A stretch of DNA of 64,000 nucleotides from Burkholderia sp. OK233 (GCF_900230185.1 NZ_OCSR01000001.1:3596001-3660000); one strand, 5' to 3'; shown: positions 32,732-42,554, numbered from the stretch's first letter. Numbers and translations: made by a program. Notes: a model not told the origin generated them from the letters alone.

Positions 32732-35700
32732 ATGACCACGGACGTTTCCGCCCAACCTCCCGCGCAGCCGCCCGGTGCTCTTCCGCCAGGAGAGCCCGGA
32801 CAGCAGCCTCCGCCCGATGCGCCGAAGCCCAGGCGCCGTCGCGGCCGGTTGTTGCTGAAAACGCTTGCGTGGATGGTCGCCGTGCTGGTGCTGCTGGTCG
32901 CCGTGGCGATCGGCCTGCTGTACGGCGCACTGACGACTGAGCGTGGGACGGCTTACGCGTGGCAGGCGGCCGTCAAACTGCTGGGTGGCAAGCTGACCGG
33001 CACGCTCGAGAGCGGCGCTATCGCCCACGGCGTGCAACTTCGCCAGGTGCGCTGGCGCAGTCTCGACGGCAGCGGCACCGATATCCAGATCGACCGCGTG
33101 GCCGGCCGTTGGGAACTGACGCACAAGCCTTGGCGCTTCGCGATCGACTATTTGCATGTCGGTACGATCGACGCCCGTATCGGCTCGTCGTCGTCGAGCA
33201 GCAGCGGGCCGCTGAAACTGCCGCAGGACTTGCGCTTGCCGATGCAACTCGAGGTGCGTGACGTACAGGTCGACAAACTGCTGTTGCGCGAGGGCGGGTC
33301 GACGACCGAGCTGTCCCGTTTCATGTTCCATGGCCGCAGCGACGGCCGGCACCACGAGGCCGCGATCGAGCGGCTTGACACGCCGTTCGGCGCCGTGACG
33401 GCGGCGGCGAAGCTCGACGGGGTGCGGCCGTTTCCGCTGACCGGCGATCTCGGCTATTCGGGCAAGGTCAACAACGAGGCGGTGCAGGTGGGAGGCCATC
33501 TGAGCGGCTCGCTGGAGAATCTGATCGCCGAACTCGATGCTAGCGGCATGAAGCTCGCCGGCCATGCGCGAGTCGAGGCCACGCCGTTCGGCGACGTGCC
33601 GTTGCAACGCGCCACGCTGACTTTTGATCACATCAACCCGCAGGCGTTTGCGCCAGGCGCACCGCTGGCGGATCTGGCGGTGCGGGCTGAACTGCAGCCG
33701 GTGGGACAGGATGCAACTGGTGCGGTGACGTTGGGTGCGGCCAGTGCGGCTGGTGCGGCCAGCGGGGTGAGTAGTGTTGCCGGCGCGGCGAACAAGGCGA
33801 GTTCGGCCGGCGCTTCCGGCGCCGCGAGCACCGCCGGTGCGAGCAGAGCGACCGGCATTGCCGAGCCGCAGCACGTTGTCAAAAACGGCAAAGGCGGCGT
33901 CAACACCGATGCAGCAGCAAAAGCCGCAGCGGGGTTCGCCGTCACCGGCCATGTCTCGATCGTCAACGCCAAACCCGGTGCGATCGACCAGAACCTGCTA
34001 CCTGTGATCGATGCCAACGTCGACGTGCGGCTCGACGCGCAGGCGCAGCGTATTTCGAACCTGAAGGTGCGGCTCGTGAAGAGCGCCACGCTCACCGGCG
34101 GCGGCGCGCTAACCGGCAAACGCGGCCAGTTCGATCTGCAAGTCGCCGGACTCGACCTGAATGCGCTTGAAGCGACCGTGCGGCCTACCCAGCTTTCCGG
34201 TCCGATCGGCATCCGTTTGAACGACGACGTGCAAAGCCTGACCCTCGATCTCGCCGACCCGAAAGCGGGGTTGCGCGCGCAAGGCAAGGTGACCTTCGAC
34301 CCCGCGCGCATGAGCTTCAACGACGTGCGGGTCACGTCGGGCAAAGGCCGCATCGATTTGTCCGGTGCGCTTAAGCACGACGCGAATTCCACCTACAACC
34401 TGAAGGCGCAGCTGACCGATTTCGATCCGTTGACGCTGACTTCGCAGATGCCGTCCCGCACGCCGGTAACGGGCCAGGCGCCTGCGGCAAGCGCTGCCAG
34501 AAGCGCGAAGGGCGCACAAGGCGCACAAGGCGCGGCAGAAGCAGGCAGCACCGCCGGTGCGAAAAGCGCGGCTCCTGGCGACAAGGCCGCCGCCGCGGTA
34601 AAGAACACCGCCAAGGCCGCAGTGCGGGCCGACGTGGTTCAACGCAAAACGCCGCCGCCCAGGCGCGCCGCGCCACCCGCCCACAAGATCGAGGCACGCG
34701 TGAACGGCACGCTCACCGCGGCCGGCATGCTCGGCCCGGTCTTCACGACCAAGGCCGAATTCAAACTCGGCCCGAGCGTCTACGACGGCCTGCCGTTGAC
34801 GGGCGCCGGCGTGGTCCAGTTGTCCGGCTCGCGAACTCTGCCGAGCCGCGCGAATCTCTCGGTGGCGGGCAATCAGGTGGACTTGCAGGGCAGCTTCGGT
34901 GCGCGCGGCGACCGGCTGCGTTTCCATGTCGATGCGCCGGAACTTGAACGCCTCGGTTTCGGCCTCGCCGGTCTTATTGCCGCGGATGGCGACGTCACCG
35001 GCTCGTTCGCGCATCCGAATGTCGTGCTGAACTACAAGGCAGACAGTGTGGTGTTCAGCAGTAACCGCATCGGCCACGCGGAAGGTCACGCCGAACTGCG
35101 CGACGGCGCGAACGGCGCGCTCGTTTTCACGACCGACGCGCGCAATCTCAGCGCCGGCGGCGTCGATCTCACCACGCTCACGGCACGCCTGTCCGGCACG
35201 CGTGCCAACCATACGCTGGAGGCAGCGGCCACCGGCAAATTGCAGGACCGTCCGCTCGATCTGACGCTTGCGGCCAACGGCAAATTGACCGAAGCACGTG
35301 ACGGCACGCGCTGGGACGGCACCGTGACCCGCCTGCAGAATCGCGGCACACCGGCGCTGAATCTCGAGTCGCCGCTCGTCGTGAGCGCCGGGCCGAACCG
35401 TCTGACGCTTGGTGCGACCCGCCTTACGCTCGAGGGCGCGGTGCTGAGCCTGAAATCGTTCGCGTTCGACCACGGCAAGATCCAGTCCGCGGGCACCTTG
35501 ACCGACATTTCGCTCGCGCGCCTGCAGGATTTGCGGCGGCAAATCACTGGCGAGCCGCCGGCCGTCAAAACCGATCTGGTGTTCGACGGCGATTGGGATT
35601 TCGCGCTCGGGAGCACCGCGAGCGGCCACATCCAGTTAAAGCGTCGCAGCGGCGACGTCACGGTCGAGATCGGTCGTGGACTGGCCTCGTTGGGCATCAC

Positions 35701-37162
35701 GGATATGAGCGCGCGCGCCGAATTCAGCGGCGGCAACCGGCTGAATGCGACGGTCCACGCACAGGCCAGCCGGATCGGCGTGGTCGACGCCGACGCGCAC
35801 ACCACGCTTGTGATGCGCGACGGCTTCCTGACCGTCAACGAAGAGGGCGCGGTCAGCGGTAATGTGAATGCCAACGTGCCGTCGCTGAAAACGACCGGCG
35901 GGCTGTTCGGCCCGAGCTATCTGCTCGATGGCCACCTCGCGCTGAAACTCGCGCTCGGCGGCACGGTCGCCAAGCCGAACCTGACGGGGTCGCTGATCGG
36001 CGATGGCTTGTCGGCGACGATGGTCGACCAGGGTGTGCAGTTGAAGGATGGCGTGGTGCGCATCGCGCTCTCGCAAAATCTGGTGGACTTCCAGCAGGTC
36101 GAGTTTCACGGTGCGAGCGGCACGTTGCGCGCCACCGGTCGTGTGCGTCTGGATGGCGCGCAACCGGATCTGTCCGCGAGCATCGTCGCGGACAAGCTGG
36201 AATTGTTTGCGGCGCCGGACCGCAATCTGTCGCTGTCGGGCAGCGCGAGCGTGGCGAATGCCGGGGCAGAGGGCGGCATGGCGATCAACGGCAAATTCGT
36301 GGTCGATCACGCGCTGTTCGACATGCCGGAGCAGTCCGCGCCGAAGCTTGGCGACGACGTGGTGGTGGTGCGTCCGGACGGCACGGTGGCGGGCGAGCGG
36401 CCACCGCCGCAGGTCGCGGGCACGAACAAGCCGATTGGTCCGTTTGCGCCACGCGCCAATATCGACATCAGTCTCGGCAACAGCTTCCGTTTCCGCGGCA
36501 TGGGCGCCGACCTCGGCCTTAGCGGCACGATCACTGCGATGAGCGCGCCGAACCTGCCATTGCGGGCGGTCGGCAATGTCCGCGTGACGCAGGGCTCGAC
36601 CTATACCGCGTTCGGCCGCAAGCTCAACATCGAGAACGGCTTCTTTACGTTCAACGGTCCGGTGGCCAATCCGGGCATCAACATCCTGGCCATGCGCCGC
36701 AATCAGCAGGTCGAGGCGGGCGTGCAGGTCACGGGCACCGTCCAGTTCCCGGTCGCGAAGCTGGTGTCCGAGCCGAACGTGGCGGATAACGAAAAGCTCT
36801 CGTGGCTGCTGTTCGGACACGGCACGGATCAGGGCAACAACCTCGGTCAGCAAAGCACCATGACAACCGCGCTCGCCCTGCTTGGCAGCGCGAGTGGCAA
36901 ACGGATCGCGCAGACCTTCGGGCTCGACGAGTTTTCGATCGGGCGAAGCGAAGTCGGGCTGACCGATCCGCAAGTGGTGATGGTGTCGAAGGCGATCAAC
37001 GAGTGGCTCGTGGTGGGCTACGAGCAGGGTCTGCAGTCGGCGAGCAATGCGATCAAGGCGACGGTGAACCTCACGCGCTATTGGTCGGTCGCGGCATACG
37101 GCGGCACGTTCGACGGCATGGAATTGCTGTACACGCGGCGCTTCGATCAGATCCGGTGGTGA
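32732..37162 (+). CDS. tamB: TamB, inner-membrane-anchored partner of TamA
   Basis: Very long periplasm-spanning protein of the AsmA/TamB group. The ATG at 32732 (MTTDVSAQPPAQPPGALPP) lies 29 bp after tamA. After a Pro-rich cytosolic start there is one membrane anchor (about 43-68), then some 1,100 residues of repetitive beta structure forming the expected lipid-conducting groove, and the C-terminal DUF490/TamB domain with RPDGTVAGERPPPQVAGTNK and ending in LLYTRRFDQIRW. 1476 residues is long for the family; two Ala/Gly/Ser-rich inserts (about 33718-33950 and 34462-34700) account for part of the excess. Confidence 0.94.
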   Translation: MTTDVSAQPPAQPPGALPPGEPGQQPPPDAPKPRRRRGRLLLKTLAWMVAVLVLLVAVAIGLLYGALTTERGTAYAWQAAVKLLGGKLTGTLESGAIAHGVQLRQVRWRSLDGSGTDIQIDRVAGRWELTHKPWRFAIDYLHVGTIDARIGSSSSSSSGPLKLPQDLRLPMQLEVRDVQVDKLLLREGGSTTELSRFMFHGRSDGRHHEAAIERLDTPFGAVTAAAKLDGVRPFPLTGDLGYSGKVNNEAVQVGGHLSGSLENLIAELDASGMKLAGHARVEATPFGDVPLQRATLTFDHINPQAFAPGAPLADLAVRAELQPVGQDATGAVTLGAASAAGAASGVSSVAGAANKASSAGASGAASTAGASRATGIAEPQHVVKNGKGGVNTDAAAKAAAGFAVTGHVSIVNAKPGAIDQNLLPVIDANVDVRLDAQAQRISNLKVRLVKSATLTGGGALTGKRGQFDLQVAGLDLNALEATVRPTQLSGPIGIRLNDDVQSLTLDLADPKAGLRAQGKVTFDPARMSFNDVRVTSGKGRIDLSGALKHDANSTYNLKAQLTDFDPLTLTSQMPSRTPVTGQAPAASAARSAKGAQGAQGAAEAGSTAGAKSAAPGDKAAAAVKNTAKAAVRADVVQRKTPPPRRAAPPAHKIEARVNGTLTAAGMLGPVFTTKAEFKLGPSVYDGLPLTGAGVVQLSGSRTLPSRANLSVAGNQVDLQGSFGARGDRLRFHVDAPELERLGFGLAGLIAADGDVTGSFAHPNVVLNYKADSVVFSSNRIGHAEGHAELRDGANGALVFTTDARNLSAGGVDLTTLTARLSGTRANHTLEAAATGKLQDRPLDLTLAANGKLTEARDGTRWDGTVTRLQNRGTPALNLESPLVVSAGPNRLTLGATRLTLEGAVLSLKSFAFDHGKIQSAGTLTDISLARLQDLRRQITGEPPAVKTDLVFDGDWDFALGSTASGHIQLKRRSGDVTVEIGRGLASLGITDMSARAEFSGGNRLNATVHAQASRIGVVDADAHTTLVMRDGFLTVNEEGAVSGNVNANVPSLKTTGGLFGPSYLLDGHLALKLALGGTVAKPNLTGSLIGDGLSATMVDQGVQLKDGVVRIALSQNLVDFQQVEFHGASGTLRATGRVRLDGAQPDLSASIVADKLELFAAPDRNLSLSGSASVANAGAEGGMAINGKFVVDHALFDMPEQSAPKLGDDVVVVRPDGTVAGERPPPQVAGTNKPIGPFAPRANIDISLGNSFRFRGMGADLGLSGTITAMSAPNLPLRAVGNVRVTQGSTYTAFGRKLNIENGFFTFNGPVANPGINILAMRRNQQVEAGVQVTGTVQFPVAKLVSEPNVADNEKLSWLLFGHGTDQGNNLGQQSTMTTALALLGSASGKRIAQTFGLDEFSIGRSEVGLTDPQVVMVSKAINEWLVVGYEQGLQSASNAIKATVNLTRYWSVAAYGGTFDGMELLYTRRFDQIRW

Positions 37163-37211
37163 TGAGGGCGACGGCGGTGGTCGTGCTTTGAGCAAGACCA
37201 CGACACAAAAG

Positions 37212-37244
37212 AAAACGGCACGCCTTTTAAAGCGTGCCGTTTTT
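37212..37244. terminator. Bidirectional terminator between tamB and metG
   Basis: AAAACGGCACGC pairs with GCGTGCCGTTTT around an 8-nt loop, followed by T on one side and preceded by A on the other. It separates convergent genes. Confidence 0.92.
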
Positions 37245-37276
37245 GTTGAAGCCTGCAGCGTTCGACGCCGCGCGCT

Positions 37277-39412
37277 TTATTTCACGCGCATGCCCGGCTT
37301 CGCACCGCTATCCGGCTCGAGTACGTACAGGCCCGGTTCGGCTTTCTCGTCGGTGGCCGAAGCCGCCAGCACCATCCCTTCGGACAGGCCGAACTTCATT
37401 TTGCGTGGCGCGAGGTTCGCGACCATCACCGTCAGCTTGCCGACCAACTGCTCCGGCTGATAGGCCGACTTGATGCCCGAAAACACGTTGCGCGTCTTCT
37501 CTTCGCCGATGTCGAGCGTAAGTTGGAGCAGCTTGTCCGAGCCTTCGACGGCCTTGCAGTCGACGATCTTCGCGATGCGCAGATCGATCTTGGCGAAGTC
37601 GTCGATCGAGATGATGTCAGGCGTTTCATCCTTATCTGCGGCGGCTGCTTTCGCTGCCTTCGACTTGGCCTTGGCATCTGCCGGCGCTGCGGCTTCCGGC
37701 GTGGCTTGCAGCGAATCGCGATTCGCTGCGACGAGTGCCTCGATCTGCTTCGGATCGACGCGCGTCATCAGATGCTTGTACGTGTTGATCGGGCGCGTGG
37801 AGGAGAGCGGCACGTTCGCGTCGGCCCACACCAGCGGTTCGATGCCGAGGAACGCTTCGACCGCTTCCGCCAGCTTCGGCAGCACCGGCTTGAGCGCCAG
37901 CGACAGCAGACGGAATGCCTCGATACTCACGCTGCAGGTTTCGTGCAATGCGACTGCGTTCGCCGGGTCTTTCGCCTGATCCCACGGCTTGGCGGTGTCG
38001 ACGTACGCATTGACCGCGTCGGCCAGTTCCATGGTCTGACGCAGCGCGCGGTTGTACTCGCGCGCTTCGTAGTTCGCGGCGATTTGCGGCACGGCGGCGC
38101 GCAGCGTGGCGAGCAGTGGGTGCTGCATCGCGCTGTCCTGCACGCGGCCGTCGAAACGCTTGATCAGGAAACCGGCCGCGCGACTCGCGATATTCACGTA
38201 TTTGCCAACCAGATCGCTGTTCACGCGCGCCTGGAAGTCGTCGAGGTTCAGGTCGAGGTCTTCCATCGTGCTGTTCAGCTTGGCGGCGAAGTAGTAGCGC
38301 AGCCATTCCGGATTCAGGCCCGTGTCGATCACGCTTTGCGCGGTGATGAACGTGCCGCGCGACTTCGACATCTTCGCGCCATCCACCGTCAGGAAGCCGT
38401 GTGCGAACACGTTGGTCGGCGTGCGGTGGCCGGAGAATTCGAGCATGGCCGGCCAGAACAGCGTGTGGAAATACAGAATGTCTTTGCCGATGAAGTGGTA
38501 CTGCTCGGCGGTCGAGCCCTTGCGAATCCACGCGTCGAAGTCGAGGCCGCGTTTTTCAGCGAGGTTCTTGAAGCTCGCGTAATAGCCGACCGGCGCATCC
38601 AGCCACACGTAGAAATACTTGCCCGGCGCGCCCGGAATTTCGAAGCCGAAATACGGTGCGTCGCGCGAAATATCCCAGTCGGCGAGCTTGGCTTCGCCGG
38701 CGTCGCCGAGCCATTCGCGCATCTTGTTGGTGGCTTCCGGCTGCGCGAGACCACTGACCCACGCGCGCAGGAAATTCTCGCAGCGCGGATCGGACAGGCG
38801 GAAGAAGTAGTGCGTCGAGGTCTTACGAATCGGCGTGGCGCCCGAGACGACCGAATACGGATTGATCAGTTCGGTTGGTAGATAGGTCGAACCGCATACT
38901 TCGCAGCTGTCGCCGTATTGATCTTTCGCGCCGCACTTCGGGCACTCGCCTTTGATGAAGCGGTCCGGCAGGAACATTTCCTTGACGGGGTCGTATGCCT
39001 GTTCGATGTCGCGCGCTTCGATCAGACCGGCTTCCTTGAGCGCAAGGTAAACCGATTCGCTCAGCACGCGATTCTCTTCGGAATCCGTCGAGTAGTAATT
39101 GTCGAACGAAATTCCGAAGCTGTCGAAATCGCGCTTGTGCTCCTGCCAGACGCGATCGATCAGCTGCTTCGGCGTCAGACCTTCCTTCTCCGCGCGCAGC
39201 ATGACCGGCGTGCCGTGCGTGTCGTCGGCGCCCACGTAGTAGACCTCGTGCCCGTGCATTCGCAACGTCCGGACCCAGATGTCCGTCTGGATATATTCAA
39301 CCAGATGGCCGATATGGATTTGCCCATTCGCATACGGAAGGGCCGACGTGACGAGAACCTGGCGACGGCCTGACGGCGCGCCTGCGGAGAGATCGGTTGC
39401 GGGTGCTGACAT
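37277..39412 (-). CDS. metG: Methionyl-tRNA synthetase MetG
   Basis: Charges tRNA-Met. The 711-residue class I synthetase has the HIGH motif in ALPYANGQIHIGHLVEYIQ, a zinc knuckle C-P-K-C...C-E-V-C (about 158-175), the KMSKS loop (DGAKMSKSRGTF, about 350) and a C-terminal tRNA-binding domain (DFAKIDLRIAKIVDCKAVEGSDKLLQLTLDIG) that usually drives dimerisation. A Lys/Ala-rich linker (about 580-615) joins the catalytic part to that domain. It is convergent with tamB and isolated from the OmpA-like gene by a terminator. Confidence 0.98.
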   Translation of the reverse strand: MSAPATDLSAGAPSGRRQVLVTSALPYANGQIHIGHLVEYIQTDIWVRTLRMHGHEVYYVGADDTHGTPVMLRAEKEGLTPKQLIDRVWQEHKRDFDSFGISFDNYYSTDSEENRVLSESVYLALKEAGLIEARDIEQAYDPVKEMFLPDRFIKGECPKCGAKDQYGDSCEVCGSTYLPTELINPYSVVSGATPIRKTSTHYFFRLSDPRCENFLRAWVSGLAQPEATNKMREWLGDAGEAKLADWDISRDAPYFGFEIPGAPGKYFYVWLDAPVGYYASFKNLAEKRGLDFDAWIRKGSTAEQYHFIGKDILYFHTLFWPAMLEFSGHRTPTNVFAHGFLTVDGAKMSKSRGTFITAQSVIDTGLNPEWLRYYFAAKLNSTMEDLDLNLDDFQARVNSDLVGKYVNIASRAAGFLIKRFDGRVQDSAMQHPLLATLRAAVPQIAANYEAREYNRALRQTMELADAVNAYVDTAKPWDQAKDPANAVALHETCSVSIEAFRLLSLALKPVLPKLAEAVEAFLGIEPLVWADANVPLSSTRPINTYKHLMTRVDPKQIEALVAANRDSLQATPEAAAPADAKAKSKAAKAAAADKDETPDIISIDDFAKIDLRIAKIVDCKAVEGSDKLLQLTLDIGEEKTRNVFSGIKSAYQPEQLVGKLTVMVANLAPRKMKFGLSEGMVLAASATDEKAEPGLYVLEPDSGAKPGMRVK

Positions 39413-39556
39413 AAGGATGGTGGGAGCCTGCGGTGGGACGAAACGTTGATTCTAGCAGGGCAGGCGCCCGGCGCGGGCTGGGCCGCCTAGGTCGGTGCCG
39501 GGGCGTGACGGTGTGTCCCCCAGGGAGATTTCCTGCGGAGCGAAAACCGAGCGCCC

Positions 39557-39583
39557 AAAAAAAACCGGGGCTATTAACCCCGG
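39557..39583 (-). terminator. Strong minus-strand terminator behind the OmpA-like gene
   Basis: CCGGGG pairs with CCCCGG around a 7-nt loop, followed on the minus strand by eight Ts. The nearest upstream minus-strand gene ends 223 bp away, so the transcript would have a long 3' untranslated tail or the terminator belongs to a small RNA. Confidence 0.88.
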
Positions 39584-39806
39584 AGCAACAACGACAAGAG
39601 GAGAATGGTGACGCGGCGGCTTCGCCAGCCACGTACCGTAAAGACAGACCGCGGATTTTCGGCAGAGTTCGAAATTTTTTTCGTTCTCGTGCGAGATTCT
39701 GTTTCCCGCGCTTTTTACGGCTTGCCGGACGCCGCTGGCCAAGATGGCAAGAGCAGGTGCATGACCTACCTGGCGCCCGGTTGCTTCTCCCTCTCAGGTT
39801 GTGTCG
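39584..39806 (-). other. 223-bp stretch between the OmpA-like stop and its terminator
   Basis: No coding frame with a ribosome-binding site is seen. The stretch ends in a strong terminator and so may be a 3' untranslated region or house a small RNA. The rest of the gap, 39413-39556 on the other side of the terminator, is the metG leader and shows nothing specific. Confidence 0.4.
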
Positions 39807-40460
39807 TTATTGCGTGGTGTGCTGAGCCGTAGCGCGCAGATAGATTTCCACGCGACGGTTTGCGGCACGACCGGCTTCGGTATTGTTGTCAGCGACCGGC
39901 TGGTTCTGACCCATGCCTTGTGCCGACAGGCGTTGCGGCGCGACGCCGCGTTGCCCCAGATAGCCCGTCACGCTTTGCGCGCGGTTGACCGAAAGCGTCT
40001 GGTTGTAAGTCGGCTGACCCGTGCTATCCGTATAGCCGATCACCTGGGCGATCAGTTCCGGATTCTGCTGCATGGTCTGCGTCAACTGATCCAGCACCGG
40101 TGCGAACGACGGCTTGACCGCGTAGCTGTTGGTGTCGAACGTGACCGAGCTCGGGATGTTCAGCTTGAGCGAGCCGTCCGGCTGCTCGGTGATCTGCGTG
40201 CCGGTACCCTTGGTGGCGCCCGACAGCTTGTTGTGAATGGCTTGCCAGTTGTAGCCGGTGATACCGCCCACCGCTGCGCCGGCGCCCGCGCCGATCGCCG
40301 CGCCCTTACCGCCGCCGAAGATCGCGCCGATCGCCGCGCCGGTGGCGGCGCCCACGCCCGTGCCGACGGCTGTGTCCGTACCTTGTTGGCTTGCGCAGCC
40401 TGCCAGCAACGAACCGGCAACGGCAAAGACAGCCAGCCGAGTCATGATTTTTGCATTCAT
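39807..40460 (-). CDS. OmpA-family outer-membrane lipoprotein with glycine-zipper region
   Basis: Peptidoglycan-linked lipoprotein. The 217-residue product has a lipoprotein signal with lipobox LLAGC (Cys about residue 22), a glycine-rich segment (about 33-70; GTGVGAATGAAIGAIFGGGKGAAIGAGAGAAVGG) that may insert into or associate with the membrane, and a C-terminal OmpA domain (about 110-210) with VIGYTDSTGQPTYNQTLSVNRAQSVTGYL and the peptidoglycan-binding NRRVEIYLR. AAGAGGA precedes the ATG. YiaD-like proteins share this layout. Confidence 0.92.
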   Translation of the reverse strand: MNAKIMTRLAVFAVAGSLLAGCASQQGTDTAVGTGVGAATGAAIGAIFGGGKGAAIGAGAGAAVGGITGYNWQAIHNKLSGATKGTGTQITEQPDGSLKLNIPSSVTFDTNSYAVKPSFAPVLDQLTQTMQQNPELIAQVIGYTDSTGQPTYNQTLSVNRAQSVTGYLGQRGVAPQRLSAQGMGQNQPVADNNTEAGRAANRRVEIYLRATAQHTTQ

Positions 40461-40800
40461 TTTCTGATTCCTCTTGAGTGAAGCGAGTAAAGCGGGTGGA
40501 AGCGATCAATCTATCCGTCGAACGTGACGGCCGTAAAGCGCGTTACTCGACAATACGAGAATCCTGCGTCTTCCCTGGTCCCGGTCCGACAGTGGAGAAG
40601 GGTCTTCCGGCAAGGCTTGGCGCCAGCCACTACAATGATGACTGAAGTACGCAGCGATGCGACCCCATGGCGTTCCGCCTGCCCGAAGGGTGCACGGCGT
40701 GCCTGGTTTTAGCAATGCTGTCTAACAATTTTTTTCAAATTCTGGCGCGTGGCGGAGACTTGGATTCCACCGCGCCACAAGTGTTCCCCACGGAGTGTCA
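40461..40800. other. Divergent intergenic region between the OmpA-like gene and apbC
   Basis: 340 bp without a supported gene. It must contain promoters for both directions; an AT-rich tract lies at about 40726-40742. I do not see a clear hairpin or repeat. Confidence 0.45.
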
Positions 40801-41889
40801 ATGAGTATCGATCGGGCTTTGGTCGACGCTGCCCTCGCGGCCGTCACTGACCCCAACACGGGCAAGCCCTACGCGGCTGCGAAGAACATCAGGAACGTGG
40901 CCGTGGAGGGTGACACGGTTGGCCTCGAGGTGGTACTCGGCTATCCGGCCAAACGGCAGTTTGAAGCGATCCGTACGCAATTCGCAGATGCGTTGAAAGC
41001 CGTTCCCGGCGTGGCAAACGCACGCGTCGAGGTGTCCCAGCACATCGCCGCGCACACCGTGCAGCGCGGCGTCAAACTCTTGCCGAACGTTAAAAACATC
41101 GTTGCGGTGGCGTCGGGCAAGGGTGGAGTCGGCAAGAGCACGACCGCCGTGAACCTCGCGCTGGCGCTGGCGAGCGAAGGCGCGTCGGTTGGCATCCTCG
41201 ATGCGGACATCTACGGCCCCTCGTTGCCGATGATGCTCGGCATTGTCGGCCGTCCGGAATCACCCGACGAAAAGTCGATGAATCCGATGACCGGCCACGG
41301 CTTGCAGGCCAACTCGATCGGCTTTCTGATCGAGCAGGACAATCCGATGGTGTGGCGCGGGCCGATGGCCACCTCGGCGCTCGAACAGCTGCTGCGGCAG
41401 ACCAACTGGCACGATCTCGACTACCTGATCGTCGACATGCCGCCGGGCACCGGCGACATTCAGCTGACCTTGTCGCAGCGCGTGCCGGTGACGGGCGCCG
41501 TGATCGTCACCACGCCGCAGGACATCGCTCTGCTCGACGCGAAGAAGGGCCTCAAGATGTTCGAGAAGGTCGGCATTCCGATTCTCGGCATCGTCGAGAA
41601 CATGGGCATGCATATCTGCTCGAATTGCGGCCACGAAGAGCATATCTTCGGCGCGGGCGGCGGCGAGAGGATGGGCAAGGAATACGGCGTCGACGTGCTC
41701 GGCAGCCTGCCGCTCGACATCGCCATCCGTGAGCAGGCCGACTCCGGCAAACCTACCGTCGTGGCGGACCCGCAAGGGCGTATCGCGGAGATCTACCGGT
41801 CGATCGCGCGCAAGGTTGCGATCCATATCGCCGAGCGGGCGCGCGACATGACCTCGAAGTTTCCCAGCATCGTCGTCCAGAACACCTGA
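40801..41889 (+). CDS. apbC: ApbC/Mrp, Fe-S cluster carrier ATPase
   Basis: Cytosolic P-loop protein that carries and transfers Fe-S clusters. The ATG at 40801 with GGAG five bases ahead is preferred to the GTG at 40795. The 362-residue protein has an N-terminal MIP18/DUF59 domain (about 1-80), the Walker A GKGGVGKSTT (about 105), DADIYGPSLPMML, DMPPGTGDIQLTL and the cluster-binding C-S-N-C pair in MHICSNCGHEE. Placement near metG and dcd is common in beta-proteobacteria. Confidence 0.96.
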   Translation: MSIDRALVDAALAAVTDPNTGKPYAAAKNIRNVAVEGDTVGLEVVLGYPAKRQFEAIRTQFADALKAVPGVANARVEVSQHIAAHTVQRGVKLLPNVKNIVAVASGKGGVGKSTTAVNLALALASEGASVGILDADIYGPSLPMMLGIVGRPESPDEKSMNPMTGHGLQANSIGFLIEQDNPMVWRGPMATSALEQLLRQTNWHDLDYLIVDMPPGTGDIQLTLSQRVPVTGAVIVTTPQDIALLDAKKGLKMFEKVGIPILGIVENMGMHICSNCGHEEHIFGAGGGERMGKEYGVDVLGSLPLDIAIREQADSGKPTVVADPQGRIAEIYRSIARKVAIHIAERARDMTSKFPSIVVQNT

Positions 41890-42020
41890 CTCGCCGTTCG
41901 GACAAGGGGTTAAAGCGGGGCCAAGTCGCCAATTTGCGTCTGGTCTCGCGGTATCATGTCGACTTCACAAGTTCGGCTCGGCGGCCGCAGGGGCAGCCAC
42001 CAGGCCGGCAAGAGGATCGC

Positions 42021-42554
42021 ATGGGAAAACGAATCGACGGGCAGGCGGTGCATGCGTTCATCGTCCTGGCTGCCAGCAGTGTGCTGTTATGCGGCTGTAG
42101 CACGTTCCTGAGACCACAGGAAAAGCGTGCTGACGCGCAGTTGCTGCCCACCGTGGGCAATCAGGCACGCGGTCTCGTCACGTTCATCGAGCGTTCGGAC
42201 GGTGTGCAGGTCACCTACAATCTCGCGGGCTTGCCGCCCGATAGCGACCACGCGTTGCAGGTGCATGAGCGCGGCGACTGCAATGCCGCCGACGGCTCCA
42301 GCGCCGGCCCGGTGTTCTCGCCGGCAGCCGAGCGTCTGAAAGCCGGTGCCCGGGTCGAAGGCGATCTCGGCAACATCCACGCGGACGCGAACGGCGTGGC
42401 CACCGGCTTCATCGTTGCGCCGGACGTGTCGCTCGACGGTATCCGCTCGGTGTTGCAACGCGCGGTCCTGTTGCATCACGACGCGACCGATCCTTACGCG
42501 TATCCGCAGCATGGCGCCGGCCCCGCGCTCGCATGCGGGTTGATTCGCCAGTGA
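42021..42554 (+). CDS. SodC-like lipoprotein lacking most metal ligands
   Basis: Cu,Zn-superoxide-dismutase fold, probably without enzyme activity. The ATG at 42021 with AGAGGA upstream is chosen; 177 residues, lipobox LLCGC. Compared with E. coli SodC from memory, the segment GFHIH reads ALQVH (first Cu His is Gln), the bridging His (GGHLDP) is missing, both further Zn His positions (KHEGP, GHLGDL) are replaced (GARVEGDL), and the active-site Arg before the last Cys is Ala (PALACGLI). The Asp in GDL, a His in LLHHD and both cysteines (HERGDC, ACG) remain. A structural or binding role is more likely than dismutation. Confidence 0.82.
   Translation: MGKRIDGQAVHAFIVLAASSVLLCGCSTFLRPQEKRADAQLLPTVGNQARGLVTFIERSDGVQVTYNLAGLPPDSDHALQVHERGDCNAADGSSAGPVFSPAAERLKAGARVEGDLGNIHADANGVATGFIVAPDVSLDGIRSVLQRAVLLHHDATDPYAYPQHGAGPALACGLIRQ

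Noticed and set aside
34109..35629. 506-codon minus-strand frame opposite tamB
   Set aside because: Arg/Ala/His-rich shadow; tamB has a continuous family-consistent frame on the plus strand.
37523..38881. 452-codon plus-strand frame opposite metG
   Set aside because: Shadow of metG; no domain and no ribosome-binding site.
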